A stretch of DNA of 64,000 nucleotides from Benzoatithermus flavus (GTDB lineage: Bacteria; Pseudomonadota; Alphaproteobacteria; Geminicoccales; Geminicoccaceae). Made by a program: the position numbers and the translations under genes. Position 1 is the stretch's first letter. Each line of letters starts with the position of its first letter. The DNA lies in assembly GCF_037908215.1 (NCBI RefSeq), contig NZ_JBBLZC010000009.1:62001-126000 (forward strand), given 5' to 3'. The notes beneath the pieces were generated by a model. The model was given only the letters and a program-made list of their open reading frames with translations, searched no databases and was not told where the DNA came from. Below are positions 24,157-32,837 of this stretch, in pieces.

Positions 24157-25098
24157 ATGACGCTCCGTCTGCCCCTGCGCCTCGGCACGCGCGGCTCGCC
24201 CTTGGCGCTTGCCCAGGCGCGGATGGTCAAGGCCGCGCTCGCCGCCGTCGAGCCCATGCTCGCCGCCGACGACGCCGTCGAGATCGTGGTGATCAAGACC
24301 ACGGGCGACAAGGTCCTCGACCGGCCCCTGGCCGAGATCGGTGGCAAGGGTCTGTTCACGAAGGAGATCGAAGACGGCCTCGTCGCGGGCAGCCTCGACA
24401 TCGCCGTCCATTCCATGAAGGACATGCCGACCGTCCTGCCCGCAGGGCTCGTCATCGACGCCGTCCTGCCGCGCGAGGATCCGCGCGACGCTCTGATCGC
24501 ACGCGGACCGCGGCGCATCGCCGAACTGCCGCACGGGCTCACGGTGGGCACCGCCTCCTTGCGGCGCGCGGCCCAGCTCCGAGCGCTGCGGCCCGATCTC
24601 GTGGTGGTGCCGCTGCGCGGCAACGTGCAGACCCGGCTTAAAAAGCTCGATGCCGGCGAGGTGGGGGCGACCTTCCTCGCCATGGCGGGCTTGGTGCGGC
24701 TCGGCCTCGCCGAGGTGGTCTCGGTCCCGCTCTCACCCGAGGAGATGCTGCCGGCGGTGGCGCAGGGTGCGATCGGGATCGAGTGTCACGCCGGCAACGC
24801 GCCGGTGACGGAGCTGCTCGCCCGGATCAACCACGTCCCGACCATGACCCGGATCACCGCCGAGCGGGCCTTCCTCGCTGCCCTCGACGGCTCGTGCCGC
24901 ACGCCGATCGCGGCACTCGCCGAGCTCGACGGCGACCGGCTCCGCCTGCGAGGCCTCGTCGCGAGCCCGGACGGGCGGCGGATCGAGCGGATCGAGGCGG
25001 AAGGTGCGGCGGCCGATGCGCGAGCGCTCGGTGCCGAGGCCGGCGCGCGCATCCGGGTAAGGCTGGATGCCGATTTCTTCGCCGGCCGAGCCGGCTGA
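24157..25098 (+). CDS. hemC: Porphobilinogen deaminase (hydroxymethylbilane synthase)
   Basis: 313 residues. It has LRLGTRGSPLALAQARMV at the N-terminus, the substrate-binding arginine region (DIAVHSMKDMPTVLP), TASLRRAAQLRALRPD, and the cysteine that carries the dipyrromethane cofactor at about residue 247 (LDGSCRTPIAAL). It joins four porphobilinogens into hydroxymethylbilane in the cytosol. It is the first gene of hemC-hemD-mic60-hemY, with hemD 16 bases downstream. Confidence 0.97.
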   Translation: MTLRLPLRLGTRGSPLALAQARMVKAALAAVEPMLAADDAVEIVVIKTTGDKVLDRPLAEIGGKGLFTKEIEDGLVAGSLDIAVHSMKDMPTVLPAGLVIDAVLPREDPRDALIARGPRRIAELPHGLTVGTASLRRAAQLRALRPDLVVVPLRGNVQTRLKKLDAGEVGATFLAMAGLVRLGLAEVVSVPLSPEEMLPAVAQGAIGIECHAGNAPVTELLARINHVPTMTRITAERAFLAALDGSCRTPIAALAELDGDRLRLRGLVASPDGRRIERIEAEGAAADARALGAEAGARIRVRLDADFFAGRAG

Positions 25099-25114
25099 GA
25101 ACGGGAGAGGGGCG

Positions 25115-25819
25115 ATGCTGGTCCTGGTGACCCGACCGCGCGAGCAGGGGGAGAAGACGGCGCGGCTGCTGGCGACGATGGGCCACGAGGCGATCGTCGA
25201 GCCGGTGCTGGAGATCCGGCCTCTGCCCGTGCCGAAGCTCGACCTCGCCGGGATCGCCGCGGTCGCGATCACGAGCGCCAACGCGGCGCACGCGCTCGCG
25301 GCCCTGCCCGAGGACCTGCCGGTCTTCGCCGTCGGCGGCGCCACCGCTGCCGCCGCCAGAGCCGCGGGCGACCGCGCGATCCGGGTGGCACGGGGCGACG
25401 GGCGCGCGCTCGCGGCCTTGATCGCGCAGGCGCTCCCGCCCGAGAGCGGCGCCATCCTGCACCTTTCCGGTGCCGAGGTCGGCGAGGGTCTCGCGGAAGA
25501 CCTGGCAGCGGCCGGCTTCGCCTGCCGCCGTGCGGTCGTCTACGAGGCCGTGCCGACCCGTGGCCCGATGTCGGAAACCGAGGCGGCGCTACGCGACGGT
25601 CGCCTCGGCGCCATCCTGTTCTATTCGCCGCGCACGGCCCGGCTCTGGGCCGAAGCCGCGACCCGGACGGGCCTCGCGGGCCGTCTTCGGCCCGTCGTCG
25701 CCGTCTGCCTGAGCGAGGCCGTGGCCGTCCCCTTGCGCACCCTGCCCTTCCGGGAGATCCGGGTCGCGGCGGCGCCGGACCAGGCCGTGCTTTTGGGTTG
25801 CCTTGAAGCACCGCAGTGA
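25115..25819 (+). CDS. hemD: Uroporphyrinogen-III synthase
   Basis: 234 residues. Sequence conservation in HemD is low, but the two-domain layout is clear: LVLVTRPREQGEKTARLLATMGHE at the start (first residues), AVAITSANAAHALA, FAVGGATAAAARAAG, then the second domain with ILHLSGAEVGEGLAEDL and AILFYSPRTARLW. It closes hydroxymethylbilane with ring-D inversion, giving the last intermediate shared by heme and siroheme. I use ATG 25115, with GGGAGAGG just upstream, since the open frame's earlier start overlaps hemC. Confidence 0.92.
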   Translation: MLVLVTRPREQGEKTARLLATMGHEAIVEPVLEIRPLPVPKLDLAGIAAVAITSANAAHALAALPEDLPVFAVGGATAAAARAAGDRAIRVARGDGRALAALIAQALPPESGAILHLSGAEVGEGLAEDLAAAGFACRRAVVYEAVPTRGPMSETEAALRDGRLGAILFYSPRTARLWAEAATRTGLAGRLRPVVAVCLSEAVAVPLRTLPFREIRVAAAPDQAVLLGCLEAPQ

Positions 25820-25934
25820 AGATGGTAGCCGACGGTCGCCATCGGCAGCCCGATGGCCGACGGCGTGCCGACCGGCCGGATCGTCACCGGCAAGGGCGTT
25901 CGCCTGAAGAAGACACATAGGGAGAGCTCGCCAG

Positions 25935-27644
25935 ATGGCGCGCGGCAGGAACAACGACCGCTCGAGATCGGCCGCCCCATCCGGGCGGAGCAGGCCGGCC
26001 GATCCTTCCGGCCATGGGAGCGCGCCCGAGAACGAGGCGAAGGGGCGCCGGGTCGAGCTCGCCCGGTACGAGACGGTCGAGTTCGAGGAGATCGACGAGC
26101 CGGGCGGTGCTGGTGGCGTGCGTGCCCGGACTGCGCCCGCTGCCGGCGCCGACGATGTGGCTGCGGACAGGAGGAACCATGCGATGAGCCAGCCCGAAGA
26201 CACGAGTCCGGCCACCCCGACCGCGGCGGAGGGTGGCTCCTCGCCCGATCTGCGGGCTGCAGATAGCACCGCGCCGCGTCGCCGCGGCGGCACCGGCTTC
26301 CTCGCTGGCCTCATCGGCGGCCTGCTCGGCACCGCCGCCGTCCTCGCCGGCGGCGGCTGGTACGCGTACGAGTACGGGCCCCTGAAGCCGGCGCTCGGTC
26401 GGTTCGAGGCGGCCGAAACCGCGGCCCGCAACGCCGAGGCCGGCGTCGGTCGGCTCGGCGACCAGCTCGGCCAGCTCCGCGGCGATCTCGACGGGCTGAA
26501 GACGGCGCTCCAGGGCACCAACGCCGATCTGCAGAAAACGAACGCCGCGATCGCGGCCCTGAACGATCGTGTCGCGGCTTCGGAGAAGGCCACGAGCGAC
26601 CTCGCCGCCGCGTCCGAGAAGGCGCGCAGCGATCTCGCCGCCACGGTCGAGCAGGCGAGCACCAGCTTCCGCAAGGCGAGCGAGGAGGTGATCGGCCGGC
26701 TCGAGGCCGTGAACGCCAAGCTGGTCGAGGTCGAGCAGCACCAGCCGGCGGACGTCGTCGACAAGGGCACGGTCGCCGCCGTGGCGCAGAAGCAGGCCGC
26801 CATCGACCAGTCGCAGGCGAAGCTCGAGGGCGCTCTCTCGCGCCTCGAGCAGCTCGTGGCGCAGGGACTCGAGGCCGGCAACCAGCAGGCGGCGGCGCTC
26901 AGGACCGTGGTGGACGCCACCCGCTCGCGCCTCGACGAGCTGGTCGCGGGCCAGCGCGAGCTGATGGCCCTCAAGGACCAGATGGCGCAGCAGGGTGAGG
27001 CGATCCGGAAGAACCAGGCGGCATTCGAGGAGCTGGGCCAGCGGATCGCGGCCGTGCGCGGCGATCTCGAGCGGCAGCTCCGCGACGTGACCGACCACCT
27101 GACGACGCTCGACGCCCAGCGCGAGCGCAGCGTGGGCCTCTCGATCGCCGTGCACGACATCGAAACGGCGATCCAGAACGGTCAGCCCTTCGAGCCGGCG
27201 CTCGAGACCCTGACCCAGCTCGGCCAAGGCGACGACGTGGTCGCTGCGGCGATCCGGAAGCTGCAGCCGGTGGCCGACAGCGGTGTCGTGAGTTCGGCCG
27301 AACTCGCGAGGCGCCTGGCCGAAATCGAGGCGAAGCTGAAGCCCACGCCCAAGGAGCAGCCCAAGGACTGGCTGGAGCGGACGCGCCAGAACCTCACGGG
27401 CCTCGTCAGCATTCATCCCGAGGGCGAGGAGGCCGTGCCCGGCCTGAACGCGGTTCGGGCCGCGACCCGAGCGCTGGAGGCGCAGGACCTGCCGGGTGCC
27501 GTGAGCGCGCTCGAGCCGCTGGCACAAGCGGGCAACCGGGACGCCGTCGCGTGGATCGACGCGGCGCGCCAGCGGCTCGCGGCGCGCGAGGCGCTGGAAG
27601 CGCTGCAGCAGCACGTCAAGACGCTGCTGGCGCAGCAGGGCTGA
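25935..27644 (+). CDS. Mitofilin/Mic60-like inner-membrane protein
   Basis: 569 residues: a charged disordered N-terminus, one glycine-rich transmembrane span at about 121-140 (FLAGLIGGLLGTAAVLAGGG), a long coiled coil (about 150-400) and a conserved C-terminal helical module ending at the end of the protein. This architecture, together with its place between hemD and hemY, matches alphaproteobacterial Mic60. Those proteins shape inner-membrane invaginations and contact outer-membrane proteins, the bacterial counterpart of mitochondrial cristae-junction mitofilin. Its periplasmic domain would be the coiled coil. The link to heme synthesis is positional; no direct function in the pathway is known. 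Confidence 0.82.
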   Translation: MARGRNNDRSRSAAPSGRSRPADPSGHGSAPENEAKGRRVELARYETVEFEEIDEPGGAGGVRARTAPAAGADDVAADRRNHAMSQPEDTSPATPTAAEGGSSPDLRAADSTAPRRRGGTGFLAGLIGGLLGTAAVLAGGGWYAYEYGPLKPALGRFEAAETAARNAEAGVGRLGDQLGQLRGDLDGLKTALQGTNADLQKTNAAIAALNDRVAASEKATSDLAAASEKARSDLAATVEQASTSFRKASEEVIGRLEAVNAKLVEVEQHQPADVVDKGTVAAVAQKQAAIDQSQAKLEGALSRLEQLVAQGLEAGNQQAAALRTVVDATRSRLDELVAGQRELMALKDQMAQQGEAIRKNQAAFEELGQRIAAVRGDLERQLRDVTDHLTTLDAQRERSVGLSIAVHDIETAIQNGQPFEPALETLTQLGQGDDVVAAAIRKLQPVADSGVVSSAELARRLAEIEAKLKPTPKEQPKDWLERTRQNLTGLVSIHPEGEEAVPGLNAVRAATRALEAQDLPGAVSALEPLAQAGNRDAVAWIDAARQRLAAREALEALQQHVKTLLAQQG

Positions 27645-27673
27645 GCCCGAGACAAGCGGAGGAAACGACCATC

Positions 27674-29116
27674 ATGCTTCGCCTCGTCCTCTTCCTCGCG
27701 GTCTCGGCCGTGCTCGCCTGGGCAGCGGTCTGGGTCGCCGAGCATCCCGGTACGGTCACGGTCCAGTGGCTGGGCCAGGAGCTGATCTTGAACGTCGGCA
27801 CGGTGCTAGCGCTCACCCTCGTCTTCATCGCCGTCGTCATCGTCCTGTTCGAGCTTCTGCGCTGGCTCGTAGGCCTGCCGTCGCGCTGGCGGATCTCGCG
27901 CAGCCGCCGGCGCGAGCTGCGCGGCTACCGGGCTCTCACGCAAGGCCTCATGGCGGCTGCCGCCGGCGACCTGCGCGGGGCCCGCATCCATGCGCGCGAG
28001 GCCGAGCGTTGCCTGCCCGCCAATGCCGGACTTCTCCTGCTCGAAGCGCAGACCGCTCAGCTCGAGGGCCGGGAAGAGGTGGCGCATCTCAGGTTCCGCC
28101 AGATGCTCGAGCGGCGCGACGGCGAGTTCGTGGGCCTGCGTGGCCTCCTCGGCCAGACCATGAAGGCCGGCGACTTCGACGAGGCGCTGGAGCTCGCCCG
28201 GCGCGCCTACCGACGCAGCCCGACCACGCCCTGGGTGCTCACGACCCTGTTCGATCTTCTGACCCGCGCCGAGAAGTGGGACGAGGCGCTCTCGCTCTTA
28301 AGCGAGATGCAGACCCAGAAGCTGCTCGACGAGGGCGAGGCGCGCCGCAAGCGCGGCATCCTGCACCATCTCCTGGCCGGCCGCCTGCGGCAGCAGGACC
28401 GGAACGCCGAGGCCCTGTCCCAGGCCAGAAAGGCGGTCAGGGCCTGCCCGAGCTTCGCCCCGGCGGCCGTGCTCGCGGCCGAGCTCGCGATGCAGCAGGG
28501 CCGGCGGCGGCTCGCGCTCTCGATGCTGGAGGAGTGCTGGCGGATCGAGCCCCATCCCGAGGTCGGGCGCGCCTATGCCCAGCTCGATCCCAGCGAGACC
28601 CCGGCCCAGCGTCTGCAGCGGGTCGATACCCGCCTCGCCCCGCTCAACCGCGACCACGTCGAGACGCTGATCCTGCAGGCCGAGCTCGCCATGCAGGCGC
28701 ATCAGTGGGACGTGGCGCGCAGCCGGCTCGAGACGGCGCTGACCAAGGAGCACACCGCCCGCGTCTACCGCCTGCTCGCCGAGCTCGAGCGCTCGGCGCA
28801 CGGCAACAACGCGCGGGCGCAGGAGTGGCTGGTCAAGGCGATCGACGCCCAGCCCGACAAGGCGTGGATCTGCGAGGACACCGGCGAGGTCCTGCCGGCC
28901 TGGCAGCCGTTCGGGCCGAGCGGCCGGTTCGATGCCGTGCACTGGGGCACGCCGCCACGCGTGGCGACGCTCCTGGGCACGGAGCAGACGACCTACATCG
29001 TGCCGCACGAGGAGACGACGCCGGCGGCTCCCGAGACCAAGCCGGAACGGGAGGCCACCCGTCCGGCCAAGCCCGAGGCGAGCTCCGAGGCGATCCGGGC
29101 CGCCACCGCGGGCTGA
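27674..29116 (+). CDS. hemY: HemY-type tetratricopeptide membrane protein
   Basis: 480 residues. Two N-terminal transmembrane spans (about 1-20 and 37-62) flank VTVQWLGQELILNVG, the HemY N-terminal domain. A cytosolic tetratricopeptide region follows (about 90-400), and the conserved end WICEDTGEVLPAWQPFGPSG. This is the proteobacterial HemY of hemCDXY operons, not the protoporphyrinogen oxidase that shares the name. It is thought to organise late heme synthesis at the membrane. The start ATG 27674 follows CGGAGG at 27657-27662. Confidence 0.9.
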   Translation: MLRLVLFLAVSAVLAWAAVWVAEHPGTVTVQWLGQELILNVGTVLALTLVFIAVVIVLFELLRWLVGLPSRWRISRSRRRELRGYRALTQGLMAAAAGDLRGARIHAREAERCLPANAGLLLLEAQTAQLEGREEVAHLRFRQMLERRDGEFVGLRGLLGQTMKAGDFDEALELARRAYRRSPTTPWVLTTLFDLLTRAEKWDEALSLLSEMQTQKLLDEGEARRKRGILHHLLAGRLRQQDRNAEALSQARKAVRACPSFAPAAVLAAELAMQQGRRRLALSMLEECWRIEPHPEVGRAYAQLDPSETPAQRLQRVDTRLAPLNRDHVETLILQAELAMQAHQWDVARSRLETALTKEHTARVYRLLAELERSAHGNNARAQEWLVKAIDAQPDKAWICEDTGEVLPAWQPFGPSGRFDAVHWGTPPRVATLLGTEQTTYIVPHEETTPAAPETKPEREATRPAKPEASSEAIRAATAG

Positions 29117-29143
29117 GACGCATCGGACAGGATCGAGCCGATA

Positions 29144-29184
29144 CGCCGGGCCGCTCGAAAGAGCATGCCCGGCGCTTTCTTTTC
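29144..29184 (+). terminator. Intrinsic terminator after hemY
   Basis: A textbook rho-independent terminator. The 8-base outer stem CGCCGGGC (29144-29151) pairs with GCCCGGCG (29167-29174). An inner stem GCTC/GAGC is capped by a GAAA tetraloop (29157-29160). The run CTTTCTTTT follows. It separates the hem operon from the sugar ABC transporter. Confidence 0.9.
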
Positions 29185-29315
29185 GGAGAGCCGGGCGGGC
29201 GACATCGACCCGATCGAGACCATGCTTGCCGGCAATCGGCGGGCTCGTTAGGGTCGGCCACCGAACGCCGGACGGCAAGCCGCAACCGGCGGTACCGAGG
29301 ACCAGGGAGGTCATC

Positions 29316-30293
29316 ATGAAGAGGCTCGTCGCGGCGCTGCTTGGCGCCGTCGCTGCGCTGGCGGTCTCGCCCGCACCCGAAGCAAAGGCGCAAGGCTCCT
29401 GCACCATCGCCCTGATTCCGGGGCTCACCACCGACGCCTTCTACATCACCATGCGCAAGGGCGCCGAGATGGCCGCGAAGGCAGTCGGCTGCCAGCTCCT
29501 GTTCCAGGGCGGACCCGAGTTCAACCCGACCGTGCAGGTGCCGGTGCTGCAGGCGGTGATCGCGAGAAAGCCCGGCGCCATCCTGATCGCCCCTACCGAC
29601 AAGCAGCAGCTCATAGCCCCCCTGAAGCAGGCGCATGATGCCGGCATCCCGGTGATCACGGTCGACACCTTCATCGACGACGGCAAGTACCAGGACGGAC
29701 AGGGCAACGGCGATTTCCCGCTCGCCTACATCGCCACCGACAACGTCATGGGCGGCTACATGGCCGGCGAGGCGCTGGCCAAGGCGATCGGCGAGAAGGG
29801 CAAGGTCTACGTCAGCAACGTCAAGCCCGGCATCTCGACCACGGACCAGCGGGAGGAGGGCTTCAAGCTCGCGATGAAGAACCATCCCGGCATCACCGTG
29901 CTCGAGACCCAGTTCAACGAGGACGACGCCAACAAGGCGGCGGCGCAGGTCCAGGCGGTCTACGCCCGCAACCCCGACCTCGCCGGCGTGTTCGGTGCCA
30001 ACCTGTTCTCGGCCATCGGTGCTGCCGACGGTGTGAAGGCGCTCGGCAAGACCGGCCAGATCCGTGTGGTCGCCTTCGACGCGCCGAGCCGGATCGTGGG
30101 CGATCTCAAATCCGGCGTCATCGACATGGCGGTGGCGCAGCACCCGGCCGAGATCGGCTATTACGGTGTGATGACCGCGTTCGCCGTCATCAACGGCCAG
30201 TCCGTGCCGCCACACATCGGCACCGGCAGCACGATCATGACCAAGGCCAACATCGACGATCCCGCGATCGCGAAGTTCGTCTATTCCGACTGA
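29316..30293 (+). CDS. Sugar ABC transporter substrate-binding protein (FrcB/RbsB type)
   Basis: 325 residues with a Sec signal (LVAALLGAVAALAVSPAPEA) and mature start near QGSCTIALIPG. Type I periplasmic-binding fold: FYITMRKGAEMAAKAVG, AILIAPTDKQQLIAPLKQAHDAGIPVITVDT and VVAFDAPSRIVGDLKSG. It delivers a monosaccharide to the permease in the periplasm. Gene order binding protein-permease-single-domain ATPase is that of the rhizobial fructose importer FrcBCA, so fructose, ribose or a similar sugar is the best guess. The RBS AGGGAGG is at 29304-29310. Confidence 0.9.
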   Translation: MKRLVAALLGAVAALAVSPAPEAKAQGSCTIALIPGLTTDAFYITMRKGAEMAAKAVGCQLLFQGGPEFNPTVQVPVLQAVIARKPGAILIAPTDKQQLIAPLKQAHDAGIPVITVDTFIDDGKYQDGQGNGDFPLAYIATDNVMGGYMAGEALAKAIGEKGKVYVSNVKPGISTTDQREEGFKLAMKNHPGITVLETQFNEDDANKAAAQVQAVYARNPDLAGVFGANLFSAIGAADGVKALGKTGQIRVVAFDAPSRIVGDLKSGVIDMAVAQHPAEIGYYGVMTAFAVINGQSVPPHIGTGSTIMTKANIDDPAIAKFVYSD

Positions 30294-30304
30294 CCTCCCA
30301 TGAG

Positions 30305-30332
30305 GGGTGCCGGGGTCGGCTTCCCGGCACCC
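30305..30332 (+). repeat. Intercistronic hairpin between binding-protein and permease genes
   Basis: A perfect 10-base inverted repeat, GGGTGCCGGG (30305-30314) and CCCGGCACCC (30323-30332), with an 8-base loop and no T run. It sits in the 50-base gap between the stop of the binding-protein gene and the start of the permease. Hairpins at this place in ABC operons commonly stabilise the upstream message so that the binding protein is made in excess. Confidence 0.75.
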
Positions 30333-30343
30333 TGCGGTGATCC

Positions 30344-31390
30344 ATGCCCCCCTCCACCTCCACCATCGCCGCGACCGGCGCGGATACCGAGCCCAGGCGC
30401 CACCCGGCGCTCGCTTTCCTGATGGCGGCCTGGCCCTGGCTGTTCCTCGTCCTCCTGCTCGCCTTCTTCGAGCTCTGGGCGCGCGCGGCCTTTTCCACCT
30501 CGTTCCTGCTCAATCCCTACAACCTGAAGAGCATCGCCCTCTTCGCCGCCCTGCCGCTCCTTCTGGGCCTGGGCCAGACCTTCGTCATCATCGCGGGCGG
30601 CATCGACCTTTCGGTCGGCTTCGTCATGGGCCTCGCCGCCGTCGTCATGGCGCGGGCGATGCAGGTCCTCACCCCCGTCGACCCGGCGCTCGCCCTGGCT
30701 GCGGGCCTGATCGCCGCCTTCGCGGCCGGGATCGTGCCGGGCCTCATCAACGGCACGCTGATCTCGCGCCTCGGCGTTCCCGCCTTCATCGGCACGCTCG
30801 GCATGTACGGCGTCGCGCGCGGTGTCGGCTTCCTCTCGGCCGGCGGCACCACGGTGCCGGTCAACAACCCGCTCCTGTTCGTCATGGGCAACGGCACCGT
30901 GCTCGGCATTCCGATCCCGGTCCTGGTCACGGTGCTGGTGGTGCTCGGGATGCACTGGACGCTCGGCCAGACCCGCTTCGGCCAGTACACCTACGCCATC
31001 GGCGGCAACCGCACCGCCGCCATCCGTGCCGGCATCAACGTCCGCCGGCACACGCTCTATCTCTACATGATCTCGAGCGCCTGTGCCGCCGTCGCCGGCA
31101 TGCTCTACACCGCCCGCTTCTCGGCCGGCGCCGCCCAGGCCGGCGAGCCCTTGCTGCTCGATTCCATCGCCGCCGTCGTCATCGGCGGGGCGTCGCTGTT
31201 CGGCGGCTCCGGCACCATCGCCGGCACCGTCATCGGGGCGCTGATCATCGCTGTCATCCAGTACGGCCTCGTCTTCATCAATGTCGAGCCGTTCTGGCAG
31301 TTCGTCGCCGTCGGCATCGTCATCATCGTCTCGGTGCTGATCGACCAGTCGCGCCACCGGCTCACCGGCGAGAAGAAGGAGGAAGGCTGA
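30344..31390 (+). CDS. Sugar ABC transporter permease (FrcC/RbsC type)
   Basis: 348 residues, about nine hydrophobic spans. Family landmarks are the conserved GLGQTFVIIAGGIDLSVG after the second span, NGTLISRLGVPAFIGTLGM, YAIGGNRTAAIRAGINV (the cytosolic loop that couples to the ATPase) and AAVVIGGASLFGGSGTIAG. It forms the membrane channel, probably as a homodimer. Its stop overlaps the ATPase start by one base (TGATG), so the two are translationally coupled. Confidence 0.92.
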   Translation: MPPSTSTIAATGADTEPRRHPALAFLMAAWPWLFLVLLLAFFELWARAAFSTSFLLNPYNLKSIALFAALPLLLGLGQTFVIIAGGIDLSVGFVMGLAAVVMARAMQVLTPVDPALALAAGLIAAFAAGIVPGLINGTLISRLGVPAFIGTLGMYGVARGVGFLSAGGTTVPVNNPLLFVMGNGTVLGIPIPVLVTVLVVLGMHWTLGQTRFGQYTYAIGGNRTAAIRAGINVRRHTLYLYMISSACAAVAGMLYTARFSAGAAQAGEPLLLDSIAAVVIGGASLFGGSGTIAGTVIGALIIAVIQYGLVFINVEPFWQFVAVGIVIIVSVLIDQSRHRLTGEKKEEG

Positions 31391-32136
31391 TGGCGCAGCC
31401 CATCCTGCGCTGTGTCGAGGTCAGCAAGCGCTTCGGCGGCGTGCACGCGCTGGAGCGCGTCTCCTTCGAGCTGCATCGCGGCGAGGTCCTGGCCTTGGCC
31501 GGCGACAACGGGGCCGGCAAGTCCACCCTCATCAAGACGATCTCGGGCGTGCACCAGCCGGACGAGGGCGAGATCCTCTACGACGGCGAGCCCGTGCGCT
31601 TTGCCAACCCGAGAGCCGCGCGCGAGCGGGGGATCGAGACCATCTACCAGGATCTGGCGCTGGCCGATAATCTCGACGTCGGCGAGAACGTGTTCCTGGG
31701 CCGCGAGCCCGAGACGCGCTTTCTGGGCCTCCTGCCGCGCCTGGATCGCGCCGCCATGCGCCGCGCCGCGCACGAGGTTCTGGAGACGCTCGACATCGAC
31801 ATTCCGGCCAGAAAGCTGAACCAGCCCGTCCGCAACCTCTCGGGCGGGCAGCGCCAGGCCGTGGCGATCGGGCGCGCCATCTACTGGAAGGCCGAGCTTT
31901 TGATCATGGACGAGCCGACCGCGGCCTTGGGCGTGCCCGAGCAGCGGAAAGTCCGCGAGCTCATTCAGCGCCTGAAGCGGCAGAACGTCGCCATCATCTT
32001 CATCAGCCACAATCTCCAGGACATCTTCGCCGTCGCCGACCGCATCCTGGTGCTGCGCCGTGGCATCAAGGCCGGCGAGCGCCGCCCGCACGAGACCAGC
32101 GGCGACGAGATCGTGAAGCTCATGGTGGGCGGCTAG
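31390..32136 (+). CDS. Sugar ABC transporter ATPase, single NBD (FrcA type)
   Basis: 248 residues with one nucleotide-binding domain: Walker A GDNGAGKSTLIK, Q-loop YQDLALADN, signature LSGGQRQAVAIGRA, Walker B LLIMDEPTAAL and H-loop FISHNLQD. RbsA-type ATPases have two fused domains (about 500 residues). This half-size form is that of FrcA and would act as a homodimer. The substrate is inferred from gene order only. The last four bases overlap the convergent DUF6455 gene. Confidence 0.92.
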   Translation: MAQPILRCVEVSKRFGGVHALERVSFELHRGEVLALAGDNGAGKSTLIKTISGVHQPDEGEILYDGEPVRFANPRAARERGIETIYQDLALADNLDVGENVFLGREPETRFLGLLPRLDRAAMRRAAHEVLETLDIDIPARKLNQPVRNLSGGQRQAVAIGRAIYWKAELLIMDEPTAALGVPEQRKVRELIQRLKRQNVAIIFISHNLQDIFAVADRILVLRRGIKAGERRPHETSGDEIVKLMVGG

Positions 32137-32501
32137 GGCCCGCCGCAGCCGTCCTCGTGCATCGTCCCGATCCGGCGGCGGAGCTGGCGGAGCAGCAGCG
32201 CGTTCGGGCAGAACGCGCTGGGCCGTTCCTTCCTCCCGGCCGCCTCGGCGAGGAAACGGCGACAGCGCCCGACCTCGGTGCAGGCGGCACAGCGCGCTTC
32301 GGCGGTCAGCAGCTCGAGCGGGAACAGACGCTGCATGCGCGCATGGCTCAGCCCGAAGCGGCGCAGCATCGCCGTGAGATAGGCATCCACGCGCGTGCCT
32401 ATCCAGCGGGCCGTTGCAGTGTCGGCCCCGAGGGCCCGAACACGACGCTCGAGATCCCAGCCGGACGATAGCGATACGCCGGACGGGACAGGCTTCTGCA
32501 T
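32133..32501 (-). CDS. DUF6455 family small cysteine-containing protein
   Basis: 122 residues from ATG 32501, which is preceded at good spacing by GGGGGAG. The longer frame from 32537 is less likely. The core is LELLTAEARCAACTEVGRCRRFL followed by FCPNALLLRQL, with four cysteines (C-x2-C-x5-C and a late C) as in DUF6455 proteins of alphaproteobacteria (first motif shown in two parts: RCAACTEVGRCRRFL). Function unknown; the cysteines could bind a metal or an Fe-S cluster. An FNR/FixK-type box lies 63 bases upstream of the start, suggesting oxygen-linked expression. Confidence 0.75.
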   Translation of the reverse strand: MQKPVPSGVSLSSGWDLERRVRALGADTATARWIGTRVDAYLTAMLRRFGLSHARMQRLFPLELLTAEARCAACTEVGRCRRFLAEAAGRKERPSAFCPNALLLRQLRRRIGTMHEDGCGGP

Positions 32502-32563
32502 GAGCCGGACTCCCCCCTGACCGTGACAGCCCGTCATGCTCGCCCGAAGGGCGGCCGCATGCC

Positions 32564-32577
32564 TTGATCCATGTCAA
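32564..32577 (-). promoter_or_regulatory. FNR/FixK-type box (anaerobox)
   Basis: TTGATCCATGTCAA matches the TTGAT-N4-ATCAA consensus of Fnr, FnrN and FixK regulators with one mismatch. If the box sits near -41, transcription of the DUF6455 gene would start at about 32529, leaving a leader of about 28 bases. It could also act at a distance on the oxidase operon, whose first gene starts at 32838. The direction toward the DUF6455 gene is my preference. Confidence 0.65.
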
Positions 32578-32837
32578 AGGCACGCCGGTTCCCGGAGTCT
32601 TTTCCCGACCGGTGCGATGCAGCTCCGATGGCGCAGGCCATGAGACGTCCGTTCACGCCGATTATTCCTGCTGTCGCAACACTTGGTTTTCGGTAATATG
32701 AAAAATTAGACGCAGCCCATGATCGGGCCCGAGGGCTGCCGGCACGTCGCCGTCCGGGATCGGGCGACGGCGGGGCCGGTTCGGACCGATGGTGGAGCTC
32801 CGCCGCTTGCAAGGCGCTCGTGCCTGGGGGGCCCGCT

